64,000 bases of DNA, from contig CM065891.1 of NCBI GenBank assembly GCA_033439255.1, positions 434,001 to 498,000 on the forward strand, given 5' to 3'. Below, piece after piece: positions 42,905 through 54,044 of this stretch. The position numbers were made by a program, and so were the translations under genes. Position 1 is the first letter of the stretch. Every line of letters begins with the position of its first letter. This DNA comes from Hericium rajendrae. Lineage: Eukaryota; Basidiomycota; Agaricomycetes; Russulales; Hericiaceae. A model generated the notes under the pieces. That model worked only from the letters and a program-made list of their open reading frames with translations. It did no database searches and was not told the DNA's origin.

Positions 42905-44684
42905 CTAAAATTGAAAATCGAAGTGCTCAGAGTATATGCGAGTAGGAGCCCATCGGTCGGGAATCGGTGTAGAGAAAACCATAGGGTAAGGACAGACAAG
43001 CACATCCTGCACGTATGTCTTCATCTCCTGGACGCATTCTTCTGCAATGTTGCCGTCTTCAACCACAATTTGTCTGATGGGGTACCCGCTGGTGGACCGG
43101 CCGCCTAAGAGTTTCATCAATTTGTGAGCTTGGGGCGATGCTGCTTTGAGATCTTCCGCATAGTTAATAGCCATCTTCGCGAGGCACAACGCATAGCGGG
43201 GGATATGAGTTATAGGCTCGACCTCGAGCAGAACGTCCAGCAGTAATAAATCTGCGGCGTCTCTACTCAAGTAGTAATTTAAGTTTTCCAACAAGGGCAT
43301 TGAGCTCAAGAGCATGGATAACTCTCCTTTGTCGATATAATCGGAAGGCCACCACGCCAAACTCGTGACATGCGTAAGCCTGCAATGAAAATTATCGAAC
43401 ACTATCCCAGTAGGTGTGATCACCGGTAACCAAAGGGCGACAAACGACCTATCGTTATAGGCGAAGATTGGCCTGCCCATCATGAGCGTGTGCATGCCGT
43501 TAATGGCGTAGTAGTCATCTTCACTGGCTATTTCTTGAGGGAACATGGTTTCCCTCCTGTCATCTGAAATAACGAGACCCGCAGCAACCCCATCTTGCGT
43601 AGACAGGCTGGAGAGGAAACGGTGCAAGTTCACAGACTGAACGTCCGTCTTTATGCGAACGTCGATGTGGAGCGTTTGTAGGCGCTCCATTTTGACGGCG
43701 CATCCGAGAGATCTGTTGGTCATCTGTGGGGGACTGCTGTATTCTGGACTGGTCGAAGCGTCGACGAATGTCAAAGAGAACATTAAGAGGACTTCGAGAT
43801 TGGGCATGCCCTGCAGAACAGATAAAAGTGTGGGCACAGATACTGTGCTGTTTATAAGAAGGAGGGTTTGGAGACCGGTGGCAGTGGAAAATTGGGGCCA
43901 AAGAGGGATGCCGTCGAGATGCAGGATTTTTAAACTGGGCATGTCTCCACCGAACAGTGGCGCGAACCAGGAGCTGTCAATCTCCTCGGGAGCTTGGCGA
44001 TATGCATAGATGTCTCTCCACTTCGTGGCCCTGGTGGAGAGTGAGAATCGTGCGAGGTGTAAGGCGGTAGATGGAAGCAGTTCCGTGAGGAATGCAGCCA
44101 CGCTGGGGTAATCAGAAAGACCGAGACAGTCGATATTGATATCGAGCATGCGGAGTCTATGCGTCTGGAATCGCAGAGGGGAAAGCTCTTTCATGTTCGA
44201 AGGGTCCAAGCTGCGAATTTTTATGTCGAGAAGAGCCTGCTTGGATCTAGGAAGTGCCAGATCTAGGCGGCGAAAGTGTTCAGTGTCGTATATAGTCCAC
44301 AAGGTCGATGATGAGAATGCGATCTCTCTCCAATATCTGCACACGCGTGAAGCTTTGATGACAGGATTGCCTCTCCCAGCGAAGGAAAAGATACGCGTGA
44401 GGATCTCGGGAGGGATGCGATTGACGGGCCGACAATCGTTCATGACTTTGGCGAACTCGGAGGATGCGTGTTTCAAAAGCGCTTCAATGCGGAACATCTA
44501 TCCATACAACGAATCATGAATCAAATTTGTCGAGGGTGCAAAGAAGAGCCAGATGACTGACGATTATTCTATTCAAAGCGGTCATTCCCCATCTGCCGAC
44601 GCGATGTACTGCTACGCTCGTCGTGATCTCATCAACAGATTCAACAAGATTCAGCAGGGAGAATGCGGAAGGATCGTGCGACAT
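42905..44684 (-). CDS. F-box protein of mushroom type, 571 aa
   Basis: The main exon 44497-42905 carries 530 codons. An upstream exon 44684-44562 joins it in phase through a 64-nt intron with a GTCAGT donor. The F-box is VNRIPPEILTRIFSFAGRGN...SRVCRYWREIAFSSSTLWT, about residues 65-115 of the joined protein. The rest has irregular leucine-rich stretches (MPSLKILHLDGIPL, MPNLEVLLMFSLTF) as in the large agaricomycete F-box/LRR family. F-box proteins recruit substrates to SCF ubiquitin ligases. The upstream exon is less certain; without it the protein starts MFRIEALLKHASSEF. It is convergent with the paraoxonase-like gene. Confidence 0.8.
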
Positions 44685-45293
44685 GTCGCGAGATAATGCT
44701 GTTGAAAAGAAAGTGTTAGCCTCGAATTTGTGGCCCACTCGACGAAGCAGAACGAAGCGACTTACCACTGAACAGCGGCTGGCAGATGTCGACGTGGAGG
44801 ATTCTGTGAGCAGAGTCTTGGTTGATCTAATCAGGAGGAAGGCTGGCACTTAGATTGCGAGGAGCAGACGTGTTTTGTGCTGGTACAGTAAAAGTCATGG
44901 CTGAGCATGGAGGCGATTTGATTTTACCTTCTCGTAGGCCTCGTGCAAGCCTCGTGTCTATAAGGGCGCTCTCGCACGATATCGATAAGTCGGAGCGGAT
45001 GGAGTATCTTCGCTGACAGTTTTGAAAAGCATCGCAAACGCCAACCATGCATTACCAGAAGGCGAGCAGCAGTTGACATTAGAGAAGGAACAGAATACGT
45101 CAGGACTCGGACGATGCGCCGCTTACATGTTGAAAATATGAATTTATATGCGTGCCTAGATGTACGCGAACTGGACTATGCCGGGTTGTTCCATCTTACG
45201 GCCTAGCTTGCTACTTCTCAATTTTGTCAACGGTCTGAATAAGAATCCATCTAAGGGACATTAAAGTACCTCTGAGAGCCTTGTCGCCCGATA
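44685..45293. other. Promoter region of the F-box gene and 3' flank of Tudor-like gene C
   Basis: Two short minus-strand frames (from 44849 and 45048) have no family signal. cttttcaacag near 44697 on the minus strand could end a 5' UTR intron of the F-box gene. Confidence 0.4.
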
Positions 45294-47097
45294 TCACCTC
45301 GACAGGGCCTCCTCGCACCGATACATCCCTAAACCCTCGTTTCTTGCTCTCATGGCAGCCTTCGCCAGTAGGCGCGGGGTAGACTGATATGTCCTGATGG
45401 ACCCACCCAGCTCGCTGTCAATCGTGGCAAGGCCTTCTCGCAACAGCTGCCCATTGACGGACATCGGAATATCGTCAGAGTCGACTCCCGGTTCCATCAG
45501 GCGCAGGTGCATCAGGGAGGGTGGCACTGGCACCATAACGCCTCTCATACAATACATACGGTTATCCCCCCCGTAGTCGAGTTTCGCTGCGAGCATGCGG
45601 CCCATGCATGTCTTCTGGAGCACCTCGAGCGCTTCGGCATGGTGTTGGCTCTGTGCGTCAGGAAGCTTCACAAAGCTGCCCATAGAGGGTGAATAAATGA
45701 AGCAGATGGAAGAAAAGCTGGTCGATCACATACCTGAGACGCGCCTTCCGAGCCTGTTGAGGCAGAAAACGGAATAGCGTCGGTAAGGGCCTGAGATTGT
45801 CGACCCTAACAGATTCATGAAAGCCCGAGTCGATGAAGAGCACTTCGGCGTCACGGCCGATGATTTCCAAGATCAAACCACGATGCCAGGCTGTGCCATG
45901 GGAGGATTGGACGGAGACGAAGGCCCACTGACGAAATTTGCCTGCCAGCTTATGCTCCGTTCCACGATGGTACTTTGTCAGACTGTACGTCAGTTCTTCG
46001 AGTGCGCCAGGCTCTAGTCCTATTTTAATTCCCGGAAAAAAAGACTTCGATCGAAGAGGTGCTGAACGTACCTGTCTGGTCGTCGAGGACCTTCACTGAG
46101 AGTTCTAGGATCCCGCTTTTCAAGACCCTGACGCCGTTCACTTTGATATTGCGAGTGCTATCCGCAGTCCCAGCATGCCATTCAGTGATGGGGATGATCA
46201 CAGTGTTATCCACGGGCTCCAATGCTGTGTGGCACCAGGACCATGTCAGCAACTGGCTATATGTGGAACACTGAGACACGTACGCGACTTGTTTGTGGGT
46301 GTGGCCTCCTCAAAGTCGCAGTTGAACTCTGTAAAAGAGGTAGGAGGTTTGACCCTGGGCTTGCCCCCGCTCCCCCAGGCTACACCCTGCACATAATCGA
46401 GGAAATCCCATTCCCGTGGTTCGAGTTTCGTCTCAGGGATATCAGGCGGATTTGGCGAAATAGAGGAAGACGGCCATTTCGGAGTGTCAAGTGGTGTCAA
46501 GCTGACGAATTCATTGTCCAGCGATTCAGCGCTCTGCAAGGTGGGAGAGGCAAGAGAGTTGGTGAAGGGGTTAGAAAGACCGGATAAGGAGAAGGACGGT
46601 GACGACACCGATGAGATGGATGCGAGACGAGGGCGCTTCGAGTCTGAAGTAGATCGAACCTATCCAGGCCAGTCAAGTGAAGACATTTTGCTATACAAGA
46701 AAACACTGACCGTGGCCAGATTCACAAATTCGTCCGCTGATGTTGTCGTGACGTCAAATCTGCGCAAGATCTCCTGCGCTCCGTGTACGCTCGCCCCGAA
46801 TAATCCTTCGATCTCCATCCGGATCCCTTCATCTTTCTCTCTCTTCTCCCTGAACATCCGCGTTATGCTCTGTTCCATTACCTCATCGTTCTCGCGCTGT
46901 CTGTCCAACAGCGCCCGCATGTCGTCCTTTACCCTCTGCTGTCGCTCTGCAAACTCGCCCACAGCACTCAGCAGTTCGCGATCCTGCACTTCCCGTTTTG
47001 CACAGCGCTGCATCGCGTTGTCCAGCGCCGCCCTCTCCGCGGAGAGTCGTGCGAAAAGGTCGTCGATGTTCGTATGTGTCTGATTGAGCTGCTCCAT
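45294..47097 (-). CDS. Coiled-coil/Tudor-SN-like protein C, 527 aa
   Basis: Exons (minus strand): 46711-47097, 46284-46659, 46072-46224, 45734-46019 and 45294-45675, in phase. The coiled coil spans residues 1-120 (MEQLNQTHTNIDDLFARL). The linker 130-254 includes ISSVSSPSFSLSGLSNPFTN and EPREWDFLDY. The eTudor module 255-527 reads KVNGVRVLKSGILELSVKVL, ALEELTYSLTKYH, AWHRGLILEI and VLFIDSGFHESV, then ALEVLQKTCMGRMLAAKL. A 20-residue insertion rich in Met, Val and Pro precedes LMHLRLMEPGVDSDD, at the same place as an insertion in A. A and C are the closest pair by eye, although they lie 20 kb apart in opposite orientation. Confidence 0.8.
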
Positions 47098-47874
47098 TAG
47101 TGCCGATATCTCTTGAAGAGGACTCTAGAGCATATCTGGGAAGAAAAGTCGAAGTCAGCTTTCGAGAGCGGGTCAGGCTATCGAACGTACGCTGAATGAT
47201 ATGTGCCGGTAGTGGGTCTGATCGGACTCTCGGAGGTACCGGTGATTCTCTTCAAGCAGCGCCAAAAGGCAACAACGCCCTCTCCATGACGCCGCGAAGC
47301 ATGGGTATAATTGGCTGCATTTGGGTACGGGTTGGCAGTCTGAAAACAAGAGCAGGTCCGCTGGTTCTGGATTGTCACGTAGCCTCTACGTAAGAAGACA
47401 TGATGAGCTCGAGTGCGCCCGGATCGTTTGCTTTCGATAACTTGGAAGTCGGCAGCAAAAGGCACTGAGCACAATGAGCCGCCTGAGCGGGCAAGGATCC
47501 TAATAAACCTAATTGGATCGTCTCGACAGTTTTCTAGCTGCTTTGTACATTTAAATGTTGTGTGTCTCATGCTTTCCTAGCTGCATTCCTGAAATTCACA
47601 TCGCCGGGACTCGGTTTGTACCTTGAAACTGTATATCGAAGGAAACTTGGAAACTAGAACTCGGACTCGGCTTCGCGATATTGGGATCCAGTGGTGCCAG
47701 AAGAGATGAACGAGTCTCATAAATAAGCATTAGACAAGATTCGGCGGAGCTGGCGCTCCGCCAATCTTGGGTTCGGTTTAAGGTCAGGTCAACGGAAGGA
47801 AATTTTTTTTTTTTGCCAATATAATCAGTAGTTAAGCATGTCACTGCATATACATGGAGAATGTCTATGGCAAA
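47098..47874. other. 5' region of Tudor-like gene C
   Basis: A minus-strand frame (47570-47178) contains a ttgttttcag acceptor-like site followed by sequence related to the upstream regions of A and D (tcatggagag.gcgttg). A 9-nt T run lies at about 47805. The upstream exon structure is unresolved. Confidence 0.35.
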
Positions 47875-48417
47875 CTACAGTAAGATCTCGGGGAAGGTTA
47901 CGTTCGTCGTCGATGTGAAATGTTGCGGTAGGCGAATGAGGCAATCAACACGATGGCGAATGCGGGAGAGTGCAGTATACAACTGACCATGTGAGAAAAC
48001 AGGCCGGCAAAGATCGACACCCACTCGGTCAAGGGTCAGGTCTTGACAGCTGTTGAAGGTTGTGGCATACGTTGTAGCTAAAGAAAACTGGCGGCGCAGC
48101 AACATATGGCCGGAATGAAGTTCGTGGTGCAAAAGAATGCGAGGAATCAGAATGTAGTCAGAAGCGACATCACAAAGGCCGTTGAGAGTCGGCAGTAATC
48201 TTTTGACAGTGATTATGCGGTGCCCAACGTCAACGACAACGACACGTGTATTCTTCACTAGTCCACGGTCGAGAGACATGTTGCGCATGATGCGCATAAC
48301 CGCGTCGACTTTAGTTGGCAGAGTGTGATGCGGAAGGCCGGGAAGTGTCGAAGCATGAGCAATGTAGTCCAAAAGAGATTCTGGCGGTATCATCCCGGCA
48401 TCGTCAACCTCTTTCAA
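47875..48417 (-). pseudogene. Helitron PIF1-type helicase, C-terminal remnant
   Basis: A 180-codon frame matches the end of helitron helicases. DLTLDRVGVDLCRPVFSHGQ and LYTALSRIRHRVD are the last helicase motifs of PIF1/RecD-like enzymes, followed by TTNVTFPEILL, a common ending in fungal helitrons. The Rep (HUH) part and the ATP-binding motifs are absent, and LTLDRV lacks the usual QG before TL. It is therefore a 5'-truncated, non-autonomous relic. No CTAG 3' end with hairpin was identified with confidence. Confidence 0.8.
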
Positions 48418-48421
48418 TGAG

Positions 48422-49054
48422 TCAGCAGCGAGGTACGTTCAAGAAGCTCCAGGAAGACGATCCAAAATGATCCCGTTGTATTCGTCGATCTGCGCGTTAG
48501 TGACAGCTAGAATTGACTGACGTACAGTGCAAACCGCGCACGGTGTCCTCGAAGAAACAACTGCCAGATGACACATTAGAGTTGACAATGACGGAATGAA
48601 AAACGACGCACCCCACAACAGACGTCTGCACGCCGCCGCGCAGGTACTCAGATACCCTCAGCACGGAGTCGCGCAGCCCATTCTGAATGACAGATCCAAG
48701 TCCTGAGAACGTCGTACCCTCCATGTCCGGAATGGCAGCCTCATACGCTTCATCATCCGGGTCGCCAGGAAATGGGAAGAAGTAAATGGGCTCCAATATA
48801 GCGCCACCGATGTCTGGGGCAATGTGCACCTTCGCCATGATATACACCACGGTCCCATCCGGCACAGGCTGGCTAGAAGCTGGAGCATAGACGCGAACGG
48901 TGCCATCCATGGGACTGCCGTTATTGGCCGACAGCTCGAATTGCAAGCTGTACAAATAGAACGGCGTACCAGGTCCGGTTGAGCCAGGAGCCTTCACCAG
49001 CGTTTGCCGGCCGCCATAGAGACCGAAGTTACCAATGACGAGTGCGGAAGACAT
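48422..49054 (-). CDS. Unknown protein next to the helitron remnant, 181 aa
   Basis: Exons 48612-49054, 48526-48560 and 48422-48489 (minus strand) join in phase with 51- and 36-nt introns; the second is very short. Strands alternate with Gly and Pro turns (SSALVIGNFGLYGGRQTL, GTVRVYAPASSQPVPDG, TVVYIMAKVHIAP), which suggests a small beta-barrel such as an OB fold. An acidic segment follows (PGDPDDEAYEAAIPDMEG). It lies directly upstream of the helitron helicase remnant in the same orientation, so it may be a passenger or accessory gene of that element, possibly single-strand DNA binding. The OB-fold idea is inference from pattern only. Confidence 0.5.
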
Positions 49055-50700
49055 CTCTCGCGAAGAGTCTGGGCTGATGCGTTAAAATTCCCGGCATTTT
49101 AAAGATCTTGCACTTACCGGGTGAGCGGAAAGGAGGTGTGTCTCAGCTTGACGCTGACGGGACATGCAAATGCGGAATGATGACATTCCGATATCGCGTC
49201 GGAGAGAAACATGCGCATCCGTCGATGGACGACAAAATGTCTGACGAAATGGGAGTGGATCGCAGGAGCACAAAGGGGAACATTGACGACTGGCAGTGCA
49301 GCTACAACCAAACATGACCAAACGCGAGGGAAACGCGCGAGAGTCTTTGCCTTTCCGCCCCCAAGTCAAATTACCTAAAAAGGCAAATTCGGAAACTCCC
49401 GTCCGGGGCGGCGGAACACCGGCCGTACTGGCTCAACGCTCCGGGGGCAGATTAAAATAACAATAGATAATATATTTTCTGCTCCGGTAACCCAAGAGAA
49501 ATAAACACCGCGACAACCTCGCAGCACCCTGCTTGTTCCCGTCCACGCTCTGTCGCCGCTCTTTCCCTTCCCCTACGATCCTTCACGACCCCGCCATCCA
49601 CTTTATGCGCTTATCATCTGCTTCAGGCCCCCCATCAAGTTTGCGCATGCAAGGCACGCGCCCGCCACCTTCCATCGCCGAGCGCCCCGTTACTGTCCAC
49701 GCCGGCCCTGTGCTTTCGTCTGTGGGCGCGTTCTCTGAGCTGCAACATTGAATTACGGTGGCGTGCTCATTCTTGGGGCAGCGGCGGCGGGGGGCCGGGC
49801 GCTGGACCATTCGGTTTGCCTTGCCGACTCGTGCGTATGGCCGTGCAGCTCCGTGCAGGGTCTATGTTTGTGTGCGGATGTACACACCGGGCAGCGGGCA
49901 TCGGCAGGAAGGGCAGCCACGAAAATAGGTGGGCGAGATAGAAGAAGCCTTGAGGTGAGTTGCTACACGTCCCGCTCAGTGTACAGGGACGCTCAGTGTA
50001 CAGGGACGCGCAGTGCACCGCCCGTCTCCCGCCGCTTCCCCGCTACTGAAAGACACCCCACGGCACCCCGCCCGCCGCCTTGCACGCTCTTCGCATCTGC
50101 GCCGGCCTCAACACTCGTGCGCGGACACTTGCGTTTGACCGTAGCCTTGGATTCCGGCCGTACTCAGTCGTAGCTGCATGCAGAGCGTCGGCCAACGCCC
50201 CATTCGGATTGGGTGCCCACCGCCCTCTACACGTATTCGTACTTGCCGTGCTTGGTTGCGCGTGGTGGGCGGGCAGCCAAGTGGGCGGATAGGATGAGCG
50301 CGCGAGGCGACTAGCTGCGATGGGCTGAGCAGATCGATACTGGCGGGGGCTGCATATATGATTTAGCACACTATAGTTGTATCCTCTTATCATAGCCAAT
50401 AGATATATCTCTTCTGAATTTCCAGGTGCTTTTTCGTATCTGTCAGAAGACAACTGGAAGGATTTACTTATTGCTACTCCGAAATATAGTTATCAATACA
50501 TAATTCTTTATTTTCCGGCCTAGTTAAGTCTCTCCGGCGCTGACCTTCGGGCATCGGACGGGGTGCGCCACAAATTGCCTTTTTAAGGTTTCGACTTGGG
50601 GGCGGAAAGAGGCCAACTGCGCGCGCGAGGGCGACTACGACCAAACATGTACAATTGCTGCGCAGTGTGGAGGGTAAGAGTAGAGGAATATACTAATATC
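49055..50700. other. 1.65-kb stretch without a convincing gene
   Basis: GC-rich frames around 49.5-50.4 kb on both strands overlap each other and have no family signal. A direct duplication of gacgctcagtgtacag-like sequence is near 49975-50010. Confidence 0.4.
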
Positions 50701-50798
50701 GCCCGCCTAGCTCAATCGGATAGAGCGTCAGACTCTTAAGGCGGGTTCAACCTGGTTAAACAAATCTGAAGGCTGCGAGTTCGACCCTCGCGGTGGGC
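50701..50798 (+). tRNA. tRNA-Lys(CTT) with intron, copy 4
   Basis: Full cloverleaf GCCCGCC...GGTGGGC, anticodon CTT, 25-nt intron (AGGCGGGTTCAACC...). The 3' flank (ctagtacatgtttt...aagtacgatg) is shared with copy 5, and both stand upstream of a Tudor-like gene in the same direction. Confidence 0.92.
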
Positions 50799-51540
50799 TA
50801 GTACATGTTTTGAATCAAGTACGATGGTTAAATTTTCTTGTCAGGGTTAAATTTTTTTGTCAGGGCTTGACAAGATGATGGGTGTGGACCCATGCGAGCC
50901 TCGACTCCAATCGTTCCGTGAAGCGGTGCGCGCGCGATAGATCCTTCGTGGGCCTGAGCATTTTTTTTTTGAATGTCGACCGGGCGGCGGAACGATTCGG
51001 ACTCCGCGCACTCCGACGGAACAAGATCGTCGAGTCGACTTTCATGTCGCTTCCGTGCGCTGTTTGTGCGCGACTGATACAGCACGATGGTCATTTATCT
51101 ATATGCACTTGCTCCTATCGACTTGAATCAACTAGAGTGACAGGAAGTTCCGAGAGGCAGATATCTGATATTCTCGTCTAATATAGTTGGACTCATCCAA
51201 GGCCCACCCATTTCCATTCGAGGTTGATACGTGGTGAATAAACATGATGTCTCGACGTACTCACTTCTTCTTCTACTTGAGATACCGTGTCACGCATGTA
51301 TCACCAGATACCATATTGTAGACCGTGCACTATCTGACCCAAATGTAGCCCAAAGTTCGCAGCCTCATGGAGAGAGCGTGGTTGCTTTTGGCGCTGTGGA
51401 AATCACCACGGGACTAGCGACGAGCAGGGTGTCGCATCCCCGGTGTGTTCAACAGTTTGGTTTCACTGGCCTCCATCCAGGCTGACTTTGACCACCTTCC
51501 AGATACGCATCACCATCCTCTCAAAGAGTTACTGACGCTA
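50799..51540. other. Upstream block of Tudor-like gene D
   Basis: The block attcggactccgcgcactc... at 50995-51017 recurs upstream of A, E and F. Upstream relics of coding sequence are interrupted by stops, so they look like UTR. The frame of gene D is open back to 51445 without an ATG. Confidence 0.5.
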
Positions 51541-53296
51541 ATGGAACAGCTCGGGCAGGCGCATGCAATCATGCACAACCTGTTCATGCGACTGATCGCG
51601 GACAGGTCGGCGCTGGACCTCACGATGAAGCGCTACGCAGAACGTGATGCACAGAGCCGCGAATTACTCAGCGCGATGGGCGACTTCACGGAACGGCAGC
51701 GGCGGGCGCAGGATGACGTACGGGGTCTACTAGAGAAACGAAGCGAGAGCGATAGAGTGCTAGAGGAGAACGTGGCACGGATGTTCAAGGAGAAGAGGGA
51801 GACAGACGAGAGGATCGGGAGGGAGATCGAGGAGGTATTCGAAGAGAGCGTGCGCGGAGCGCAGGAGATGGAGACGCTTTTTCGCAGGTTTGACATCACG
51901 ATGCCACCAGTGGATGGCTCTGAAGATCCAGGCCCCGTACGTAGATCTCTCATCTCGCAGAACATTGTTACGAACGTCCGATTGACGTCCGACTAGGTTC
52001 ATCCTGGTTCGGACGAGCGCCCTCGTCTCACGTCCATCTCACCGGTGTCATCGCCGTTCACCTCATTCTCAGATGCTTCGGACCCCTTCACCAACTCGCT
52101 CGTCTCTCCCACTTCATCGAGTTCCGAGTCCGTGAACGACGAGTTCGTCAACCTGACATCACTTGACACTCCGAAACAACTGTCCTCCTTGTCCTCCCCG
52201 AGTCTACTGCCGGATGTCCCGGAGATGAAGGCCGAGCCCAAAGAATGGGGCTTCGTCGAGTACGCTGACAAGGATTGGGAGAGTGAAAGTGCAAAGATTA
52301 AACCACCTGCCTCGCTTGCAGAGTACGACCAGTCTGAGATGGCGACTCCCGTGAAACCCTTGCGTACGTGGTTTGATATTCCACAATGACTTGTTGACAG
52401 GGTCGTCATATCGAAGCGCTGGAGCCTGTCGACACCAATGTACGGATTCCCTTGCCGGAATGGACTGTGGGTACCGCTCGAGACATCAAGGTCAATGGTG
52501 TCAGGGTCTTAAAAAATGGGAACGTACATATATCAGTCAAAATACTCGATAGCCGGACAGGTACGTTCAGCAGTACTTCAATCTAGTTACCTGGTTTGAA
52601 AAATCTGACGATGCATAGAGCTTGGTGCGCTCAAAGAACTGACGCAACAATTAACTAAATATCATCGTGCTACGACTCACAAGCTGGAAGGCATCTCTTT
52701 GGGCGACTTCGTGTCTATTCAATCATCCTACAGTTCTGCTTGGCATCGCGGTAAAATAAGAGAAACCTTCGATGGCAGTGGTGTGGCCAAAGTGTTCTTC
52801 ATTGACTGGGGCCATCATGAAAACGTTCACAGAACGAAGATCAGACCCTTACCAACGCTATTCCGTTTCCTGCCTCAGCATGCTCAGATGGCATGTCTCA
52901 GGTGTGTGACCGACAAATGATTCCCCCGTTCGATCTGTTTACGATATCTTGATGTCTAGCTTTGTGCAATTTCCTAATTCACAGAATCCGCACCACGCTG
53001 AAGCCCTCAAGGCCCTGCAGAAGGCTTGTGCAGGCCGGAAGCTCACGGCGAAACTCGAATACAATACTGGCTATGCGCTGGACCTTTGTCTCACGGATCC
53101 AGGTGTAGATCCAAACGACATTCTGGCGTCTATCAATGGGAGATTGGTGCGAGCCGGCCTCGCTAGGATCAACAGCTACCGGTATGGGTCCCCCAATGAA
53201 GACCCGTCTACCTGTAGCCTACTGGCAAAAGCTGGTATTAGTGCAATGAGCGAGGGTGTGGGGATGTATCAGTGCGAGGGAGAGGTAGCGGGATGA
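51541..53296 (+). CDS. Coiled-coil/Tudor-SN-like protein D, 508 aa
   Basis: Exons 51541-51936, 51997-52363, 52417-52560, 52619-52901 and 52960-53296, in phase. The coiled coil is 1-125 (MEQLGQAHAIMHNLFMRL); the linker 133-254 has EPKEWGFVEY. The eTudor differs from its siblings at the key strand: VFFIDWGHHENV, so an aromatic residue stands where the others have Ser. This is closest to the IDYGN strand of SND1, and D is the best candidate to have kept a methyl-arginine cage. The SN-type half reads LKALQKACAGRKLTAKL and ASINGRLVRAGLARIN. Copies D and E form a direct tandem 0.75 kb apart. Confidence 0.8.
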
Positions 53297-54044
53297 TACT
53301 TGACCATGAGAGTTATATCGATTTCTTTGTGCCATCAATTGCTAGCTTTCGTAGTATTTTGGCAATAACCACCGTATACTCATCGCGTTTGCAACGCAAT
53401 CAATCACATAACGACAAGGAATAATTGTCATCGTAAAACGTCAAACTTTTGTCCTGACCGCCAATATCGAGTTGCAAATACACTCATTTTGAAGAGATCA
53501 TGTCGACTCAACGGTTCGGACTCCGCGCACTCCGACCAACCTTGAAGGATCGTCGAGTTGAACTTCTGCCTTCTCGAGTCGACTTCCTTCTGCATAGCGA
53601 TTATGACATGGACCTAGCCACCTGTACGCCTGGAAAAACTGGAGGGACAACAGATTCTTTGAAGAAAGTTCTCGCTTGTTCAGATTATGACTCATCAACT
53701 TCAGATGGTCAACATGTCGTGAATGAAGATGCACCCACATCTTCGTGGAACGCCATGTCATGAACTGGAAACAGCGGACTAGTACTGCTCCTTCTCGCAG
53801 ATGCCGTACCGGACCGTACCGATACAGGACCATGTGCCATTTAACTCAAATGTAGCGATGCTTAGCGGCCTCGTGGTGAAGGCGTTGTCTATGCCTTTTG
53901 GCGCTGCTTGGAAGGAACCATCTCGCCGAGCAAGTTCAACCTCATCCAGCGTACGTTGCACAGCCTGATCTCACCGTTCTCGAGACTGACTTTCATCTCC
54001 TCCCAGATTAGCACCAGCGCCTTCTCAACGAGGCACCGACGCTG
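53297..54044. other. Upstream region of Tudor-like gene E
   Basis: gttcggactccgcgcactcc... at 53514-53536 is the shared upstream block. It lies in a 87-codon frame (53500-53763, MSTQRFGLRALRP) that may be an upstream exon or a small ORF. No tRNA is present at this copy. Confidence 0.4.

Noticed and set aside
49748-50453. GC-rich frames of 130-140 codons on both strands
   Set aside because: They overlap each other, contain no family signal and lack intron or promoter support.
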